NCBI GenBank assembly: GCA_028554795.2
Contig: CM068831.1
Span: forward strand, 38,623,144-38,687,143
Length of the DNA stretch: 64,000 nucleotides
Reading direction: 5' to 3'
Source of the DNA: Sinohyriopsis cumingii
Lineage: Eukaryota; Mollusca; Bivalvia; Unionida; Unionidae
This document shows, one piece after another, positions 9,301 to 20,669 of the stretch (within the stretch, counting starts at the first letter, position 1; each line of letters opens with the position of its first letter). The translations under genes and the position numbers were made by a program. The notes under the pieces were generated by a model, which saw nothing but the letters and a program-made list of their open reading frames with translations, searched no databases and had not been told where the DNA came from.

Positions 9301-11540
9301 TCACTGGGTGGATGTCTTTATCGATGAATTCGACAGCCAGGGTGGAAGGCCTCCAAAATGAGCTTCATGACCAGGGCGTCGCAAATAATATCGGTGGACT
9401 TCGGCTGTGATCATCCAGTCAGGAGTGGAATGAACTCCTCCAGGCTGTATCTTGCCCTTAACACACCACGTGAAGACATCTAGCATATCGGATCGGTCAC
9501 AACCCGGGTCAGCAGTGACCTCACCTGCCGCTGCACACCAGGACGAAAGTGACAAGCATGGTGCACCCACTGTCAAATTCAATGGAGAGACAACATCATT
9601 ATCGGTACATGGAACGTTTGAACAGTGAGAGATATGGAAAATTAGAAAAGACTTAGACATGAGTTAGAAAAGGCACTACTGTATCATTATTGGTCTCTGC
9701 TACGTGGCTAGATTAAAACTTTGGCGAAATAAGAACAGAAGAAGGACATAAGCTTCGCTTCAGCCGATGAGGGACAAACACAATCATGGCGTTGTATTTC
9801 TTGTGAACAGCATAATGTGTTGCTGCCCAGTCTCAAACAGACTTATTACCATCCGTCCGAGGGCGGCTCCCTTTTAATATCACAATTATATTGTGTACCG
9901 ACGCCTAACTATGATGAAAGCGAACTTTAGAATGTTATAATCAACTGCAAGATGTCATTGACAAATCGCCCCCCAAAAAAAGATTCGGTTTGTACAAGGA
10001 GACTGGAATGCAAAGGTAGGAGTTGATTCACAGACAAACTGGCAAAGGATTTGTGGACCCTTCTGCAATGTAGAGACAAATGAAAGTGGACTCAGGCTTT
10101 TGGACATTGCCGCCTACAACAATCTTGTGCTAACCATCACGTTCGGCCCTCACAAAGGATATTGAAGATGGGCCTGGCACGGTCCAAACGGACAATATCA
10201 CAACCAGACCGACTCCATCTTGGTGACAAGACGATTCAGCACGGGACTGAATATCGCAATAACGCAACGTTTCCCATGAGCAGATATTGGAATTGATCAT
10301 GATATATTAAAAGTGATCAAAACGCCGTACCAACCAAGAATAACCAATAAGTACGAGAAAAGCACAGGAGTCTAGATAGAAAGACAATGCTTTGAAATCC
10401 AAGACAGTCAAAGCAGAAACGTTAGCACGATGGATACCAGCTGGTGAAAGATCTCACATATCTTAAACAAGTACCACCATCCAAGACAAGTCAGGAAAAT
10501 GGCCCACAGAAGATCAAGAGATCCTCAAACAATTGGCAGAATACTGCTCACAATTTTACAATTATAAAACCCAAGGAGACCCAACAGTATTAAAGCACCT
10601 TCCAGCAAAATAAATTGATGACAACACCATTCTTCGTGAGCAAGGAGAAACTGCAGTTAGGTCAGTAAAGACAGAAAATTCAGCTGGCGTTGACAACATG
10701 CCAGCAGAACTCATTCAAATAGGAAGAGAAAAGATAGTCACTGTCCTAAAAACAATCTGCAACAAGTTATTGCAGACAGTAGAATGACCCAAAACATGTA
10801 CTCAACCTTTGGTCATCGTGCTCCCCAAGAAAGGAAACCTGCAGTTATTTCAAAACCACAACACCGTCAGTCTGATCAGCCGCCCAAGCGAAGTCATGCT
10901 GAAGACGAAAGACTCAAGCAGAGACTTTTTTGCTGAAGAGCAAGCAGGTTTTCGAGAAATAAGGAGCATAAAGAAACAAATATTCAATATCAGACTCCTT
11001 TGAGAGAAACACTTTTAGCATCAGCAAAATCTGTACCATGCCATCAAAGCTTTCAAGAAGGTCGAACAACAGTTGGAAGTCAAACAGGGTTGCATACTGC
11101 CACATACACTCCTCAGCAATGTTTTGGAAAGGATCGGAGGAAGAACAACCACCAAACTTCGCTTTACAGATGATAGTGATGGATTAACAGGAGATAAAAA
11201 AGAAGTACTTTCTGACTTGGGTGACAAACAACACCAATGGTACCAGTGCAGAAATAAAAGTACTTAGACAGAAGCTGGAAACAGTCACAAGTTTCAGGTA
11301 CTTGTGAGCTATTATGAAAGATGAGGACTCAAAACTAGAATTACTTAGCAGGATTGCCCGGACAACAGCAGCAATAACAAGCTTGAGGCCAATATGGAAG
11401 GATACAAACATTGCTATTGCTTCCATTGACACTCACATCAGATCTACAGAACAGGATTCATTGAAATGAGATGCTTCCGCAAGATCTTCGGAATCGCATA
11501 CATTGACCATGTATCTAACGCTCAGATAGGCAGAAAATAA
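9301..11540 (+). mobile_element. RTE-like non-LTR retrotransposon, degenerate (unit 1)
   Basis: Plus-strand fragments, in order, of an endonuclease/RT polyprotein: GTWNV (9604) at the endonuclease start; GDWNAKVGVD (9998-10027) as the second endonuclease motif; CGPFCN and LRLLDIAAYNNLVL; then RT fragments LPKKGNLQLFQNHNTVSLIS (from about 10819), AEEQAGFREIRS, VKQGCILPHTLLSNVLERI (from about 11076), and the catalytic block RFTDDSDGL with the two aspartates at 11168-11173. It ends near EMRCF and DHVSNA about 11535, just before an A-rich run. The frame is broken many times. The residue before the DD pair is T here and I in units 2 and 3, where A is usual. The clade is judged from the endonuclease style and RT motifs; CR1-type is excluded by the C-terminal region. 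Confidence 0.85.
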
Positions 11541-12838
11541 AAAAAATAAAAAATCTCGCGCCAAATTAGTAAGGTATCGATTTATATTGAACAAAATCAC
11601 GGCCATTTTTACAAAGGCGTATATAAGGAAATGTTTGTTTGGCTGAATGACATAAGTGCATAATGTGGTGTATTGAATGCATAGTTTTGGCTATAAAATA
11701 TAATTAAATTTTGCTAGTACACTTTGGAGTGCGATAATCACTAGTATTAAGCAGAAGTGAATGCCTCAGGACTACCTTCTTTCTTACAATTTACTACTGT
11801 TTGCATAATATTCAGGAATACAATATTCCTTAAGAAAATTATATTAGATATATATACCGGAAATGTTGTTATCCACGTTTTCTAACATGAGACATTACAG
11901 AAAATTCTCAGATAGTATTGACAGATTGTGTTATGTAAGAGCTATATTCAATTCATGTAGGATGAATCTCTCAATAATAATATTTGGCGAATTCAACCGC
12001 ATTTTCTAAAGAAAATGCTAGGCACCACAAACTGCACGTTCCTTGGTGAATACATAATGATACACATTTCCTGAAACAACGTAGATGTTACGTATTTTAT
12101 ACTACGGGATTAGTTAGATCTAGACTGGGGATAAACTATAGTTTTCTTAATACATAATATTTCCTTAGGTGCGATCACTTCTAAATATTATGCGAATTTG
12201 TTTCAATAAAAAAAACGAAATTCGAAATTGCTTTGTCTATTTGTCTTAACCAAAACATCAGGAAATAGTACTACTATGGCTACTGATACAACTGCTACGA
12301 CAACTACCACTATTATAACTCAAAGTGCATTAGAAAATGCTACTTCTACTACAGTTGCTAAATTCCTAAATCATGCACTCATGCTACCATTACTGCAGCG
12401 ACTACTACTGCTGCAACAATCAATATTAATAATACTAATATTACTATAAGCAAACACATAAAATATTGCACGTTATATTTATTCATGTGTTCAGAAATAT
12501 ATTCCAGGTTTTCTCTTTGGAATATTCATATCTTGTTTACACTCTGTTAGGAGATTAGATCATGTTCAATATAGTGGCATTTTGCAACACCAGATTAAAT
12601 AATAAGTTCAAAATATATATATACACAATATTAAATTTTATAATTGTCTTTACTTTATATAATTTATGTTTGATTTTTTTCAGACGTAATGTCTTTATTA
12701 TCAGAATATAATGGTAAAATACGACATTTTACGTTTTCTTTGTTTATTGTATCACCCAATGAGTACTGATTTTTATTTTCAAATACACGAAATATTGCAT
12801 TAAATTCAGTCCAATTCATTTGTAATTAGTAGCACTTG
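11541..12838. other. Unassigned AT-rich segment with degenerate ACN repeats (unit 1)
   Basis: Nothing recognised apart from 12263-12449, where runs such as actactatggctactg give a threonine-rich frame. This is a decayed ACT/GCT trinucleotide tract, not a gene. Equivalents are 32208-33503 and 52834-54129. Confidence 0.6.
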
Positions 12839-12945
12839 AATAATAATAATAATAATAATAATACTAACAAAAATAATAATAATAATAATAAACCAGCATT
12901 AAAGGTACTACTACTACTATTGGTACTACTGCTACTACTGTTACT
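12839..12945. repeat. Compound (AAT)n / (ACT)n microsatellite (unit 1)
   Basis: An interrupted AAT tract (12839-12891) is followed by an ACT tract (about 12906-12945). Unlike the tract at 5344 there is no LINE end beside it. The tract length differs between unit 1 and units 2/3. Confidence 0.9.
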
Positions 12946-15085
12946 GATAATAATATTATCTAAGAAGATAGTTAATAGTCTTGCAGTGGAACCACTATAT
13001 AGGTGATCAGCAAAATCTCCAGGATTAGTGAATACATAAAACAGACGTACACTGCACCAAAAATGTGCACCAAATACACAGCTCATTAAAATATTTGTAG
13101 AGTTATAATTTTGCAGAAGACTAAATATTAAGTGCTGGCTTATAATCGTTTCCATTTAACTGTACTAGTTCAAGCCAACTATTTTCATAGTACTGTAGCG
13201 TCATATGCGGTAGTTAGTTTTATACTCAATATTTATAACATCATATGCCGTATTTCCACTATGATGCTGATAAAAGTAATTGATATATTTCCTGAAATCC
13301 TTGATCCCAAATCAGATTAAGATACAAAAAAATGAATAGGTTTCCCGAAATCTTTGATTCCCAAACATGTATGTATATTTCAATTTTTTTAAATAAAAAA
13401 ATCCAATGCAAACAAATGCCGATAATTCAGCGCAACTAGTTTCGCATTTTATGTATGTATCTTCAGGCACAACATCTTTTGAAATAAATAGATGACGTCT
13501 TTATATTTTAAAATAACAATCCATGGTCACATTCTATCAAAATAACAGTAGTAACGGGAGAGTTATTATCACTTCCAAACGAGCAATAGAAACAACAGAA
13601 GTCGGACTTAGGCGCACATATAAATTTAGCCAGTTAAAGCTGATGTTGTAAAGTCTATAAATGTGTCAAAACAAACACCTTCACGTCCTTTTCTGGGTCT
13701 TTAGTATCTGTTAGAAAAGAAACACTACTCAGTGATTGCCAAATTATGTTAAACCATACATTCATTTCCCCAACGGTCGATGGTTTGTGTGTTTGAGTGT
13801 GTTTAAGTAACGTATCCATAATATGAGAAAATAAGACAGATGGACACATAAGTTTCCTTGGAATAGTTTCCTTTGAATCACAATGCAAATGTCATAACAC
13901 ATCACCAAATTCCATTTTGTCTTTCTTATAATGTCTGTCTCTACCTTTCATTCTCTTCGCATGCATTTTATTCCCTCTTCATTCTCTTTCTGTTACCTTA
14001 ACGTCTTGTGTCTAAGACGGGTTTGTATCTTTCTGTTTCTAATTTTGAAGAGTTCTCAACTTCTCGCTTCTTGTGCTTCTTTTTAATAAGCCTTTCAGAA
14101 GACCAGTGTCCTGTAACCTGACAATGATAATACATATTTCTACCTTTGTTCAATTTTCTCTTGTTCTTTCTTTTCATTCAGATGTCGCATCTATTGTGAC
14201 ATTTGCTTCCAGAGCCCGATGTCAGATCTCGCATCAATCGTGACTTTTATTTCCAGACGAATTGTCCGTATTCTTATTTTAAGTATTCTTCGAATAACTA
14301 TCTGTAAATCTCTAACCAGAGGATCGACTTAATTTCACTCTTCCATATTTTCCTTCTTCACAGTCGGAACGCAGATTTAATGTATCTGAGGCAACAGAAA
14401 GAGAATTTCACCAGCCAAAATTCCTAAAACTTGTATTAATCTATCCACACTCACGGTAGTCAGTTGTCAGCAGTATCAAACAGCAATGACTACCAAAGCA
14501 ACATCAACCGGTAATGAAATTGGACTTAGCTTGAGACATTTATAGCTAATAATACCAAGTCAATAAGTATATAAAGTGTGTTTTTCATGCATAGAAGATG
14601 TGAGTGCGTGCGTATAAATTAGTCAAATATAATGTTGTAATCAAATTAAAATGATCTCCATAGTCCAGCGAGATCGTGGACGTAGATGCCAAGTGGTGAC
14701 ATAGACGACGACTTTCCTTGTTTTTGTCCCACGTGCTAACTAAATGTTTAACGCAAGAACATGCCAGCGATGTCGACGATGTGGTGCGTGAAATGAATCA
14801 ACGTACACTACCTCCTCGGCCACAAGACAAAGAGAATCCTGATCCAGCAAAGATAAAGTCGCTCAGAAACTCCAGAAAATTATTATCATATTTGATAGAG
14901 ATGCAAAACCTGACCTGACCTGCAGCTAAATTTGACCTGCATCAAATGTGCACCAATGCTTACACCTACAAGATGAAATTTGCAAGAGGTCTTATTCATG
15001 TCTGAAGTGCCACCCTAGAAAACAGCAGATTTAATTACAGACTTGTGTGAATCCATCTTAGTTACAACAAAATTGCAGTGCCAAG
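12946..15085. other. Unassigned segment upstream of the SINE insertion (unit 1)
   Basis: No domain recognised. The stretch 14718-14918 has a protein-like composition (DVDDVVREMNQRTLPPRPQD, KIKSLRNSRKLL) and is open in all three copies; it could be a fragment of the neighbouring Polinton-like element or of an unknown gene. A pyrimidine-rich region lies at about 13910-14090. Equivalents are 33613-35750 and 54239-56376. Confidence 0.45.
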
Positions 15086-15185
15086 CTAAAGAGGCCAACC
15101 CGGGTTTTTCCTCCACCATTAATACTGGCCGCTATGTGTGCTAAAATATGGCGTTAAACCCTACAACAACAACTAAAGAGGCCAA
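15086..15185 (+). mobile_element. 5'-truncated SINE 3' end with 13 bp target-site duplication (unit 1)
   Basis: The 13 bp ctaaagaggccaa occurs at 15086-15098 and again at 15173-15185. Between them are 74 bp containing gggtttttcctccacc, actggccgctatgtg and atggcgttaaaccctac, then (AAC)n. This matches the 3' end of SINEs common in molluscs. The short insert, simple-repeat tail and perfect flanking repeat are the signature of target-primed retrotransposition with 5' truncation. Confidence 0.75.
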
Positions 15186-15539
15186 TTGTTTGAGAATCTC
15201 CATCCAGTTTAAAGTCTCCAATTTAGTAGACATGCATAAATCACACGGTTCAAAATAATTACATACTTCAACACATTCAACAAACGAGTGACAAGTTTAA
15301 CATGACCGACGGAACCATTACGCTTTGCATGACCCACGCTTCACCTCCTAGAGAGACTGGGGCACCTCGCAAGACGAGAACTATACCGCATAATAGAAAA
15401 CATCATTCACGTTTTCAATTTCTCCGTTGATCATGGGGCTTGTGAAACTTTAATACTGGAAGCAATTTTTTCCACTGTCTCTTTCCGATTTTAGACTCCA
15501 CCGACGATATTGGCGCGAAGAGGAAGGATATGTAGCCTT

Positions 15540-15790
15540 ACAAAGACAGCTACAAGGATGCTACAATCATTGCTCACAATTTCTCTTGATACGACGGAAT
15601 GTTTCCTTCTGAATCTATTCAAACGATCGCACCGATTATGGTTGGAGCCAGTCTAGTCGAAGTGAAATCGCGACAAATGCATTTTAAAGATTTCATGAAT
15701 TATTTGGCCATGTGTTTGAAAAAAATGACTAAAATATTTGGAATGACACATGGACAGAAGTTTCTTTCTTTTCTTTTCTTTTTCTATACC
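15540..15790 (+). pseudogene. Maverick/Polinton-like DNA polymerase B exonuclease fragment (unit 1)
   Basis: The plus-strand frame reads TIIAHNFS, a TGA stop (15587-15589), then YDGMFPSESIQTIAPIMVGA, and continues through MHFKDFMNYLAMCLKKMTKI to about 15745. The HNF-YDG block resembles exonuclease motif II of protein-primed family B polymerases, and the F-D-F-N-L-P/K-FG pattern that follows fits the next segment of these enzymes in Maverick/Polinton and adintovirus-type elements. A pyrimidine-rich stretch follows, and I cannot follow the polymerase palm domain beyond it. Broken by a stop and heavily decayed. This is recognition by eye; a translated profile search is needed to confirm it. Confidence 0.5.
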
Positions 15791-17570
15791 TACTTGGTTC
15801 CCTCAATCACAATCTGAAATGTTCTTTTTTAGATTTTACCATGGAGGAGTTGTACGAGCAAACATACAGACGACGCCCGAGGTTAGACAGACACAAATAC
15901 TTCTGAATCCACTAGACAATTTCTTTGTATAAAGAACCAATGCAACGCGCTTGCCATGCGATGAGGACGAATTTCGAAGAAAAGAAATCAAATACATCCA
16001 TGTTTGTTCTTTGTATCTTTGAATACTTGGATAGTAAAATACAACGTGACCGTCTAGTTTGTAAAGCTTCAGATTAACGCAAATAATAATAATTGCGTCC
16101 AAACGAACATACCGCACCAGAGGTCTCAAAGTGGTCGATTTTATCAATCGTCATTTTTCAATAAACCATCTCACAGGGTCTTTGACTGTATGATTCATAG
16201 CTACATTGTTTGCATGCTTTGTAGCACTCTTGAAAGTGAAGACTTATACCAGATTGAATCAATACGTTTAAACACAACCTGGTTTGACACCTACGATAAC
16301 ACCCCTTAACGATGGGTGTAACATCAGTTAAAGAAATTAATATTTCCTTCAGATTTCTCTGTCGGATATCGTTTGTCTGTCGATTTCACTATTCGCTCAA
16401 AGAACAAAGAAAACAAAGGTATTTCTATGAATGACTAGTTTAGAATTCGGAATTTACCAATTCTGCTAACTGCACGCATTTGCAGAGAGTTTGTCAAGAT
16501 ACAAGTGAAACATCATTTGAGGAATTTTTCTATAATTGCTATTTCCACAGTAGATGAAAAGTTATTCTTGGCAAATACTATCACAGACAGAAAACAACAA
16601 CGTGAATATGAAGTTTACCACGCTACGGCTTTTGTCCTCACTGTTGCAATAAATTCAGTGGAAGGAAGTCAATGACAGTGTTGAGTTATTAGAGTATCAA
16701 GAACCGTTAACAGAACTGATTCCATCCACGTCTATTCCATTATAGTTTGGACGACGGGTAATTTGCGTTTTAATGACGGCATTTTCGTCGGATTTCGGTT
16801 ATCGAAGCGTAATAATTCCAAATTTATTTTCGTAAGTAAGATACGTTGTGTTAAAATAGCGATGAGCAAACGTTTTCATGCCCATGTTAAGAATACATTC
16901 GTCGATCATTAGTTCCGCTTTATACTTATCAAGATGCGTGTATATGCAGTTGTTTATACCAGCAACTTTTCCATTGGGAAGATGTACATGACAGGAAATT
17001 TTCTGGTGTCGATGCATGGAAGCAAGAAGGAGTTAACTTACAAACACTGAGAGGTGAACATGAGATAATGATAAAAGCCGTAGTAGAAAACCCGAAACAG
17101 GATCTATTACAAATCCACGAAAGTAATTTCGTACAAATATAAAGGAAATGAGAAGAAAGACAATACCGGAGAAATTAGAGACACTAAATTTGTATAAATA
17201 TAAGAAGACGACCATAGCTTGCACATACATTTAATGGGACAGACATTAAATCACGAACGGAATAATATATGCCGTATGTGTTTTAAATCTTCGAAAGAAA
17301 AATGTTTTCTTGTGTTTTGACACCAATATTAGAAATGTTAGTCTAGCTTCAGATGTATTAAATGTATTTTGCATTTGATAATCTTTTCAGCATTCTCAAC
17401 GTGTTACTATCGCTGCCTCGTCCTTCAAATCCTCTAGTATCAAACGATAGACAAACATTTAGAAAACGTTGGGAGTCCTTGCATATTCGCAATTTCTTTA
17501 AAATGTTGATTTATATATCGAGTGGTTCAAACAAACTAGAGCGTTTCATCGAATACAAATCGCATTTGTC
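15791..17570. other. Unassigned interval between the two Polinton-like remnants (unit 1)
   Basis: No convincing domain. Small open frames on both strands (for example 16799-17017 minus, 72 codons; 17362-17586 plus, 74 codons) could be capsid, polymerase or ATPase remnants of the same element, but I cannot support any of these. Equivalents are 36456-38235 and 57082-58861. Confidence 0.4.
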
Positions 17571-17573
17571 TGA

Positions 17574-18023
17574 TTGTCAAGCGTAAAATACCATGCGTTG
17601 TTACAAGGTGAGGTTTGCACTTTCTTTAAATTTCTTTCAATTAAATCGATTTTGTTTACAGAAGTCATTTTTCGTGAAGATTTTGGAATCGTGTTTGACT
17701 TCAGTCAAACCACATCGTGTCATCTTCGAGGAGATGTTAGAATAAGACGTAGAAGAATAAACCTTGGTTTAAACGCCACGGACACCATTGTAATGCCAGC
17801 ACAACAGTTATTTCAAGCACATCCCAAAATCAGTCCCAATGCTCATTATGTGCTATTGTTCAAATATGGAAGAAACAGATCACAGGTACATATGTTAGCC
17901 AAACAATTGAACCCTATGACTGATCTATGACATTGCAACACCAATGCTTATTTACGCATCGATTTAGAACCAACAAATTCGCTATTATTTGAGACTACTT
18001 TGTACCAATTAGTTACACGTTAA
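17574..18023 (+). pseudogene. Maverick/Polinton-like packaging ATPase C-terminal fragment (unit 1)
   Basis: The frame is open from 17574 to a TGA at 17928-17930, and similarity continues after that stop to a TAA at 18021-18023. The informative part is QQLFQAHPKISPNAHYVLLF, then KYGRNRSQVHMLAKQLNP, and after the stop AYLRIDLEPTNS. This pattern (Q-LF, then S-NAHY-LFK, R-QV--LA-Q, then YL-IDL-P) resembles the C-terminal part of the FtsK/HerA-type packaging ATPase of Maverick/Polinton and adintovirus-like elements. The Walker A and B region expected upstream is not recognisable, and 17574-17750 looks unrelated or too decayed. It has the same strand and neighbourhood as the polymerase-like fragment at 15540, which supports one original element. 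Confidence 0.5.
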
Positions 18024-20669
18024 GTGTTAATAATGATGTCCTGTTATTTACATTTCTCCTTTCGCATCATTCGGAAGAAAGGAAGAAAATTTAAAATCAT
18101 CCTACACTTCTTTTTTTTTTTTTTCTTCTTCAAATGGTAGCCCACACGACCTCCTTTCAATCACATTCTCCTGCCAAATTGTGTCGTAGTCCGTATGCCA
18201 TCCGTTGCATTGAATGTTCTTGCGCATTTATTATAAGCTGGTTTCAAGTGTTACGACTGTTTACTTTGAGATCACGTCAATTACTTTAAAACATAATCAA
18301 CATACCCAAACTAACAAACCCATTTTGAAGAAAAAACAAAACAAAAAAAAAGACAATATGCAAACCAAAAATCAATTCATTTTTAACTGATGGATGTAAT
18401 TGTTTATGAGGTGTCATTATTTTGTCCCCTTATATATAGAATCTTAAAAGAAAAAGCTAAATGAAGAAAAATATGAAAGGTCGCCAAAAAAGGCAACATC
18501 CCCACAAACAAAAGAATTGCCGCAGAAAGAAGAAAAGCTCCACGAAGAAAAGGGATAAAACAAATATCTTGACATAAAAGAGACGTGATGTTGCTACGTC
18601 GTGAAAGCACTATAAAACAAACGACGGCATTGACTGATTGTGTCTCCTCCTGCAAGATGTATTTCATCTTCTCCGTTCATGATCATGCCTGCCAAATCTA
18701 ATCTAATATCATTGTCCATTGGATGGGAAAATAAAAATTCATTTCTAAATGAACTATTTCTACGGCAGCGACGACGTCTACTACTGTTCTAGCGGCTGCA
18801 AAGGTGGCCTTCTCTAAGACAAACGAAGATAAAGGGCAAGTGCACTACAATGTTTTACAAGAAATGTCACTCCTTTTCTCAACACGAGTTTGTAACAATG
18901 ATTTGCTACACTTAAAAAATTTGTCAAAAGCAAAATGTTTACTATCAATATAAGCTATGTGAAGTGAATTTTCAAACTTACCCACTTATCAACTTTATGT
19001 TTTATGTTATACGAGATGTTTGCCGTTTATCACACACATATACCTACAACTTTACCAGAAACCATAACTATATACAATCCCCCATTTTAAATAGCTTGAA
19101 AAAATGGTCACAGAATCTAGCAACCCTTCCTTGCATAACTACCTCGGTGTGTGTATGCAAAAATGAGTAAGTGACAAACATTGTCGGTTTGGAAACGCAA
19201 ACCATCAATGTTACAATGCACGATTTCATAACATGATTGTAAATTCACTATAGTATGTTCTGTAATTGTTGAAAATCAGATCATATGCATTAGGTTTCCA
19301 CACTGCCTGTCGACAATCAAGAAGGAAAGAAACATTTACGTTACTCGTTTTGAGTGATTTCATTGCTTTACATGCTATTTACACAGTGAGAGAGTTAGAG
19401 GAGGTTTTCTTTTCCAGGTCCTTATTCGTTTGAAAAAGGAAAACAACGTCCAACCAAAGTTGTTTTCGATGCAAACTGTGTCAGTAATATGTTAAAATAC
19501 GTAACGGAATGTTTGGATAGCTGTGGTTAGAACTTACGTACTGTTTTCACAATCCATCGTGGACCTTTCTAGGAGCAGACAAGCACGTGATCTTCTGTTT
19601 AGGTCACTGGTCATGGAGTCACGTGCCTCGTCAGTATACATTGTCCCCGATGTTGCCCCCAACACGTGCGATTGTGACTTTGAGGTGTTTTTAAAAGCCA
19701 ATTTCATGGCTGTTGACGTACTCTTTTTACAGCCACTTAACGTCGGAGGTACCAACCTGATTGTTTTAGACTACCTCCCGATCCGCCTTTGTTTTATAAT
19801 GAATATTGTCCTCGCTAACCACAAGCAGTGCCGCGTCTTTCTGAGAGTATCTACTGGCATAATAGATATGGCCACGGCAAGATAGTTTCTAAACTAAGCG
19901 GCAACTCACAGATATGTCACTTCAAGCAGTGTGCCGGGCGTCGGGCCTACAGCACTTCTGTGGACCAGTAAGTGAAATAAATGACGGTCAGCTGCTGGCC
20001 CAGCAGATGAAATCAATGAGTACTGATATATGAGTTGGACAAAAGTAGATGGTTTAGTATTGTCCGGAACCAGGTAATCAGTCTTATGAAAGCGGCGCTT
20101 AAAGAAACGCATATTCTTTACATGTTTATAATGTCTTCTGTGGCCTTAAAACTCTGCACCGATAGCCATTACGTGGTTGTTGAGAAGGTTCAGTTATGTG
20201 AATGATCGGCAATAGATGTACAGACTCGATTTCCGCTTGGTACTGCCATATAGCAACCGTGAAACATCTCTGATCCATGTGTGGTGTTGATTGTCATCGT
20301 AAACAAAGTATCCGCAGTTTGATGGTTTTAGCCTGACTTGTATCGGAGATGCACACAGGGTAGAGAGCATGAATTCAAGTCATTCATGTTCACCGCGATG
20401 GTATGGTTGAGGTCATCACTTTTGTCAGAGATCCTCATTGGAAACTTCAGTTTGTCAAAGAGAAAGGAATGTCTCATTCAAAATATCCCATGTCGAGTTC
20501 ATAAGAACGGATCTGTTTGAAATCAACTAAATTTGGTGGTGTTAAAGTCATTTGCCATGAAACGGCTTGTACAGCGAAATTATTTTGCTAGGCCGCTAGC
20601 CTAAGTATTTGTTTAAAACTTTTCTATTCGATCAACAATCTTAGCGATTGTCATGATCATGCTTCAGTA
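18024..20669. other. Unassigned end of the unit with unrecognised open frames (unit 1)
   Basis: No assigned gene. At about 18451-18568 a plus-strand frame encodes a very basic peptide (KGRQKRQHPHKQKN). At about 19421-19530 a pyrimidine tract and ccag precede an open stretch with KGKQRPTKVVFDANCVSNML. From 19523 to 19885 a 120-codon plus-strand frame is open and unchanged in all three units, in DNA that looks less AT-rich than its surroundings. These may be further parts of the Polinton-like element or a host fragment; I cannot decide. Equivalents are 38689-41332 and 59315-61958. Confidence 0.4.

Larger units (their letters stand above)
1..20669. repeat. Tandem unit 1 of a ~20.6 kb direct array
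   Basis: The sequence starting at base 1 (tcaggtcgtcaaggtcacca) recurs in the same orientation at 20670, 41333 and 61959, and everything between recurs in the same order. This copy is 20669 bp. It is the most divergent of the three full copies: it alone carries an extra T near 3065, lacks 8 bp near 4690, and keeps 14 bp near 8410 that the others lack. The phase is arbitrary because the window begins inside the array, so the true junction with unique flanking DNA is not visible. Confidence 0.97.

Noticed and set aside
9301..9660. 119-codon minus-strand open frame kept in all three units
   Set aside because: It is antisense to the 5' region of the plus-strand RTE-like LINE, including its endonuclease start. 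Conservation only reflects the youth of the copies.
12228..12449. Threonine-rich open frame
   Set aside because: Produced by a degenerate ACT/GCT trinucleotide repeat.
12826..13155. 109-codon leucine/serine-rich minus-strand frame
   Set aside because: Much of it is translated AAT and ACT microsatellite.
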